Shown here: in pieces, positions 63,932 to 64,000 of the stretch
Numbering within the stretch: position 1 is the stretch's first letter
Layout: each line of letters starts with the position of its first letter
The notes under the pieces: model-generated
Told to the model about the DNA's origin: nothing
The model's input: only the letters and a program-made list of their open reading frames with translations
Databases searched by the model: none
Made by a program: the position numbers and the translations under genes
NCBI RefSeq assembly: GCF_001949145.1
Contig: NW_019091506.1
Span: 599,548-663,547 of the forward strand
Reading direction: 5' to 3'
Length of the DNA stretch: 64,000 nucleotides
Source: Acanthaster planci
Taxonomy: Eukaryota; Echinodermata; Asteroidea; Valvatida; Acanthasteridae

Positions 63932-64000
63932 TGGGTAATTCCAGAAATTGGGGGTCCATTTTTTTGTGTGTCCCTGTCACGTGTGACAGGATTTTTCTAA
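63932..64000. mobile_element. MITE, TGGGTAATTCCAGAAATT family (copy 4), cut by the window end
   Basis: TGGGTAATTCCAGAAATTGG is followed by GGTCCATTTTTTTGTG and GTCCCTGTCACGTGTGACAGG, which is the right-hand inverted repeat of copy 1 read in reverse. The remainder lies outside the window. Confidence 0.75.

Overview
This window comes from an animal nuclear genome. Genes have introns with GT-AG splice sites, single-copy ciliary genes are present, there are assembly gaps (3566..4440 and 21366..21837), and the long AT-rich non-coding stretches are full of small DNA transposons and tRNA-derived SINEs. The gene content (outer-arm axonemal dynein, the radial-spoke protein CFAP91, a small tandem-CARD protein) and the repeats, rich in the octamer TACATGTA, suggest a marine invertebrate deuterostome, perhaps an echinoderm. 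The organism is an inference; no marker here proves it.

Layout. (1) 1..4910, plus strand: the last exons of an outer-arm dynein heavy chain of the DNAH5/DNAH8 type, with about 100 residues hidden in an assembly gap. (2) 4911..11109: non-coding, with a SINE, a 240-bp MITE and a hAT-like MITE. (3) 11110..19428, minus strand: a single 8.3-kb coding exon for a 2772-residue C2H2 zinc-finger protein with four unrelated internal repeat arrays. Possible 5' untranslated exons lie at 23654..23750 and further upstream. (4) 19429..37870: a long non-coding, transposon-rich stretch. It includes a three-level nested insertion (24251..25639), a 676-bp foldback element (26580..27255) and a long hairpin (28066..28131). 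(5) 37871..38419, minus strand: a 182-residue protein made of two CARD domains. (6) 42397..60523, plus strand: CFAP91, which I reconstructed as 17 coding exons whose reading phases all join and sum to exactly 1030 codons. Its introns hold several transposons, including one hAT-like MITE inserted in another. (7) 62823..62963, minus strand: the last coding exon of an unidentified single-pass membrane protein whose other exons lie outside or were not recognised.

Two of the genes belong to motile cilia: the dynein is an outer-arm motor and CFAP91 sits at the base of radial spokes. They act in the same organelle, but their closeness may be chance. The tandem-CARD gene belongs to the death-fold signalling class used in apoptosis and innate immunity. 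The zinc-finger protein is probably nuclear.

The most unusual items are the zinc-finger protein, whose acidic 13-residue repeat array runs on in the same frame past its own stop codon; the compact CARD-CARD protein; and the nested MITEs with legible target-site duplications.
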